7,774 bases of DNA. It comes from an uncultured Eubacteriales bacterium (GTDB lineage: Bacteria > Bacillota > Clostridia > Oscillospirales > CAG-382). The notes beneath the pieces are model-generated. The model saw nothing but the letters and a program-made list of their open reading frames with translations, was not told the DNA's origin and ran no database searches. The stretch's first letter is position 1. Every line of letters starts with the position of its first letter. The DNA lies in the NCBI GenBank assembly GCA_934444485.1, contig CAKSCN010000123.1, positions 1-7,774 on the forward strand. Direction: 5' to 3'. The position numbers and the translations under genes are program-made. Shown here piece after piece: positions 5,656 through 7,774 of this stretch.

Positions 5656-6498
5656 TTAAAGTCCCGCAAAAACCTTTATTGCATTCATAGCATTGAGCTT
5701 CATCGCTTTTTCCGCCGAAACTGCGATATCATGGAAGAATGTCATGTCATCGGAGGTCATTCCCTTGACTGCCTCGCCGCCTGCCTTTGCCATGTACGTA
5801 TAGTAGTTTATCTTGCGGACGCCGCAATCGATGACCTTTCTGTAATCCTCTTCGGAAACGCCGCTTCCACCGTGCATAACAATCGGAACGTCAATAAGAG
5901 AATGGATTTTTTTCACTCTCTCAAAATCAAGCTTCGGCTTTTTGAGATATATGCCGTGAGCCGTTCCGAAAGCGCAGGCGAGAGCATCAACGCCGGTTTC
6001 GTTTACGAATTCTGCGGCAAGCTTCGGATCTGTGTAGATGCTGTCCCCCTCACCTCCGCCGGACTCTCTCGAACCCATGCTTCCGACCTCTGCTTCGACC
6101 GACACATCGTTTCCGCTTCTGTCCGCAAGCTCTCTTACGATGCAGGTGTTTGCAAGGTTTACGTCGTATTCCTCCTCGGAGCCGTCGTACATAACCGACG
6201 TGAATCCAAGGTCAATGCCTCTTTTTACATAATCAAGGTCTGTTCCGTGGTCAAGGTGTACGCAAACGGGAACAGCGGCTCTCTCCGCCATAAACAGCAT
6301 GAGAGGGGCGATTTCTTCCATTTTGCAAAGTCCCATTTCTTCGTGAATTTCGGCGTGCATTATAATCACAGGCTGATTCAAATCTTCTGCGGCGCCTATA
6401 ACCGCTCTGAGGCTTTCAAAATTGGGGGTGTTGAAAGAACCGACGGCGCATTTTTTCGCTTCGGCGATTTTTAATATGTTCTTGAGATTGGTTAACAT
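5656..6498 (-). CDS. class II ketose-bisphosphate aldolase (fructose- or tagatose-bisphosphate aldolase family)
   Basis: The 280-residue product is a full-length class II (zinc) aldolase of the FbaA/GatY/KbaY family. It opens with the phosphate-proximal AVGSFNTPN (18-26). It carries VHLDHGTD (80-87) with catalytic Asp83 and zinc ligand His84, the VEAEVGSMG strand (134-142), AFGTAHGIY (176-184) with zinc ligand His181, and VMHGGSGV (207-214) with zinc ligand His209 and the phosphate-binding Gly-rich loop. INYYTYM (230-236) replaces the usual I-N-V-x-T-D/E; Asn231 and Thr234 remain. Such enzymes split ketose bisphosphates or ketose-1-phosphates into DHAP and an aldehyde. The start at 6498 is chosen over an in-frame ATG at 6525 because AGGAGA lies seven bases before it and the longer form would begin upstream of that site, close to the predicted transcript start. 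The neighbouring FGGY kinase suggests a catabolic rather than a glycolytic role; the substrate is not determinable. Confidence 0.9.
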   Translation of the reverse strand: MLTNLKNILKIAEAKKCAVGSFNTPNFESLRAVIGAAEDLNQPVIIMHAEIHEEMGLCKMEEIAPLMLFMAERAAVPVCVHLDHGTDLDYVKRGIDLGFTSVMYDGSEEEYDVNLANTCIVRELADRSGNDVSVEAEVGSMGSRESGGGEGDSIYTDPKLAAEFVNETGVDALACAFGTAHGIYLKKPKLDFERVKKIHSLIDVPIVMHGGSGVSEEDYRKVIDCGVRKINYYTYMAKAGGEAVKGMTSDDMTFFHDIAVSAEKAMKLNAMNAIKVFAGL

Positions 6499-6505
6499 TG
6501 ATTGT

Positions 6506-6511
6506 TCTCCT
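6506..6511 (-). promoter_or_regulatory. ribosome binding site that sets the aldolase start
   Basis: AGGAGA on the - strand is seven bases before the ATG at 6498. It lies inside the nine-codon extension that an upstream in-frame ATG at 6525 would add, so the shorter protein is the likely product. Confidence 0.85.
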
Positions 6512-6529
6512 AAATGAATTTTCAAGTAG

Positions 6530-6558
6530 ATTATAGCACATTGTGCGGATTGCGTTAA
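6530..6558 (-). promoter_or_regulatory. extended -10 promoter of the aldolase gene with overlapping palindrome
   Basis: On the - strand TTAACG (6558-6553, four of six -35 bases) is followed after exactly 17 bp by a perfect TATAAT (6535-6530), which is preceded by TGC, making an extended -10 element. The transcript would begin near 6523, giving a leader of about 24 bases with the ribosome site inside it. The spacer contains the palindrome GCACATTGTGC (6536-6546), which touches the -10 box and could be an operator. Confidence 0.75.
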
Positions 6559-6611
6559 TAAGATTAATCGATGAAAATGTAAATATTATGACTAAACATC
6601 ATGAAAAAACG

Positions 6612-7774
6612 TCACGACAGAATGTCTTTGATCGCCGGGTACATACGCTTATACTTTTCAAATTGAGCAGCGTAAAATTTTTCGTTTTCCGCATTTGGAG
6701 TGTATATCTTTCGCACGTGAGAAATTCTTTGCGATGTCCCATACATTCCGACCGCACGACCTGCAAGGTATGCCGTACCTGCCGCACCGACCTCATCTGT
6801 ATCGAGTGAGGACAGCGGTACGCCGAGGATATCAGCTTTTATCTGCATCCACACGGAGGATCTCGCACCGCCGCCGGTAGCAGTCAGGACTTTTGGGGTA
6901 ATGCCGTACTTCCCGAGAATGTCGAGGTTCACCGCTATCTCATAAGCCGTCCCCTCCATGAGAGCCTTGTACAAATCGTATTTAGTATGCTCGAAGGTTA
7001 GCCCTGCAATTGCGGCTTTGCATGAACTGTCCATATACGGCGTTGCCGCTCCTGCAAAGTGCGGAAGTATCAGGATATCTGTCGGCTTTTCCGTGACGCT
7101 CTCGTCAAGCTCCGCATATGTCTTGGTCGTGAAATTGCTGCGAAACCATTTGAGAGTTGCGCCGCCGCAGTATGAAAGCACATAGCAAGCGTATTTCCCG
7201 TTTATGTGCGGAACGACCGAATAGCCGAATTTATAGAGCGACGGGTCATCCGGAATGCTGTCAAAGACAACCGGGACACATTCGACCGTTCCTGTGCCGT
7301 CCATAGCTTCTCCGCTCTCAAACACTCCTGCACCCGTAAGCGCCGCAATCTGGTCGTGACAGCCTGATACAATGAGTGTGTCCTTTCCTATTGAAAGCTC
7401 GTTGGCAAGCTTTGGCTTGATTTTGCCTGCAACCGTTCCAGAAGCGGCGGGCTTTGAAAGAAGAGCCGTATCGATACCGCAATAATCGAGGATTTTTCCG
7501 ATATAGCACTTTTCCTTTATGTCAAACGCCGCAGTGCGAGCCGCAAGAGAATAGTCGATCTGCGCATTTCCTGTCAGCATATATACTATATAATCCTGCA
7601 TGAGAAGAATACGGCGTGCTTTCTTGAAGTTCTCGGGCATATTCCGCTTTATCCACAGTATCTTTGCAATAGAATACATTTCATGCGGCTTTGTACCCGT
7701 GATTCTTGCAAGATTTTCCTCTCCGAATGTCTCCGAAAGCTCTTTGCACTCGTCTCTGCCCCTCGGGTCGGTAT
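6612..7774 (-). CDS. FGGY family carbohydrate kinase (xylulokinase-like), 5' end missing
   Basis: The reading frame is open to the window edge, so the N-terminus, roughly the first 100 residues, lies outside; 386 residues are visible. An ATG at 7679 is internal, because the codons before it continue the family pattern (TDPRGRDECKELSETFGEENLARITG). The visible part has the end of the first actin-like domain with MQDYIVYMLTG, the catalytic-type Asp in SGCHDQIAALTGAG (about residue 140 of the visible part), AMDGTGTVECV, then the second domain with FAGAATPYMD, the ATP-binding TATGGGARSSVWMQIKADILGVPL block (about 298-321) and EVGAAGTAYLAG. These are hallmarks of FGGY kinases, which phosphorylate xylulose, other ketoses, glycerol or similar sugars in the cytoplasm. 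The pattern is nearest to xylulokinase, but specificity within FGGY is poorly predicted by eye. The aldolase gene follows 113 bp downstream with its own promoter and no clear terminator between. Confidence 0.9.
   Translation of the reverse strand, partial: TDPRGRDECKELSETFGEENLARITGTKPHEMYSIAKILWIKRNMPENFKKARRILLMQDYIVYMLTGNAQIDYSLAARTAAFDIKEKCYIGKILDYCGIDTALLSKPAASGTVAGKIKPKLANELSIGKDTLIVSGCHDQIAALTGAGVFESGEAMDGTGTVECVPVVFDSIPDDPSLYKFGYSVVPHINGKYACYVLSYCGGATLKWFRSNFTTKTYAELDESVTEKPTDILILPHFAGAATPYMDSSCKAAIAGLTFEHTKYDLYKALMEGTAYEIAVNLDILGKYGITPKVLTATGGGARSSVWMQIKADILGVPLSSLDTDEVGAAGTAYLAGRAVGMYGTSQRISHVRKIYTPNAENEKFYAAQFEKYKRMYPAIKDILS

Noticed and set aside
5731..6474. A 247-codon open frame on the + strand opposite the aldolase gene
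   Set aside because: It lies wholly antisense to a well-conserved aldolase, has no ribosome site worth naming, and its translation resembles no domain. It is best explained by codon bias in the opposite strand.
6499..6525. Longer aldolase start at 6525
   Set aside because: The extra nine codons would contain the AGGAGA ribosome site of the shorter form, and the predicted transcript start near 6523 lies inside the upstream ATG.
6560..6611. Possible terminator between the kinase and aldolase genes
   Set aside because: Only a 4-bp stem (ATGA with TCAT) can be drawn, and the T6 tract lies before it rather than after. I see no functional terminator.

Overview
The window looks like chromosomal DNA from an endospore-forming member of the Clostridia, probably an uncultured Ruminococcaceae/Oscillospiraceae-like gut or anaerobic Firmicute. 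Three things support this: two sporulation-family proteins (YlmC/YmxH-type and YunB-type), Gram-positive style GGAGG ribosome sites and U-tract terminators, and a surface acylation operon of the MBOAT/DHHW kind common in Clostridia. The assignment is an inference from gene content. There is no rRNA, tRNA, CRISPR array, transposase, integrase or phage gene in view.

Left part (1-2200): the 3' end of a cytidylate kinase-like gene on the + strand runs into a good intrinsic terminator shared with a convergent ylmC/ymxH-like gene. A 122-bp AT-rich divergent region then separates ylmC from a + strand gene whose product has the NagB (glucosamine-6-phosphate deaminase) fold but, by eye alignment, lacks all four catalytic residues, so it looks like a pseudoenzyme. 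That gene converges on yunB, with only 5 bp between the two stop codons.

Middle part (2155-5600, - strand): a three-gene operon, in transcription order an Asp/Thr-rich lipoprotein, an AlgI-like MBOAT O-acyltransferase and a DHHW/AlgX-like SGNH protein. Gaps are 16-18 bp and each gene has a clear ribosome site. Together they probably move acyl groups across the membrane onto a cell-surface or secreted polymer. The operon ends in a long hairpin plus T7 tract that overlaps the 5' end of yunB, so yunB probably starts from a promoter inside that hairpin.

Right part (5600-7774, - strand): a 5'-truncated FGGY sugar kinase, then a class II ketose-bisphosphate aldolase with its own well-formed extended -10 promoter, closed by a strong terminator. 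The pair suggests a sugar or polyol catabolic route in which the kinase makes a ketose phosphate and the aldolase cleaves it to DHAP plus an aldehyde. The substrate cannot be read from the sequence.

Most of the window is ordinary. The points most worth a second look are the dead NagB homologue, the promoter-inside-terminator arrangement at yunB, and the uncharacterised lipoprotein of the acylation operon.
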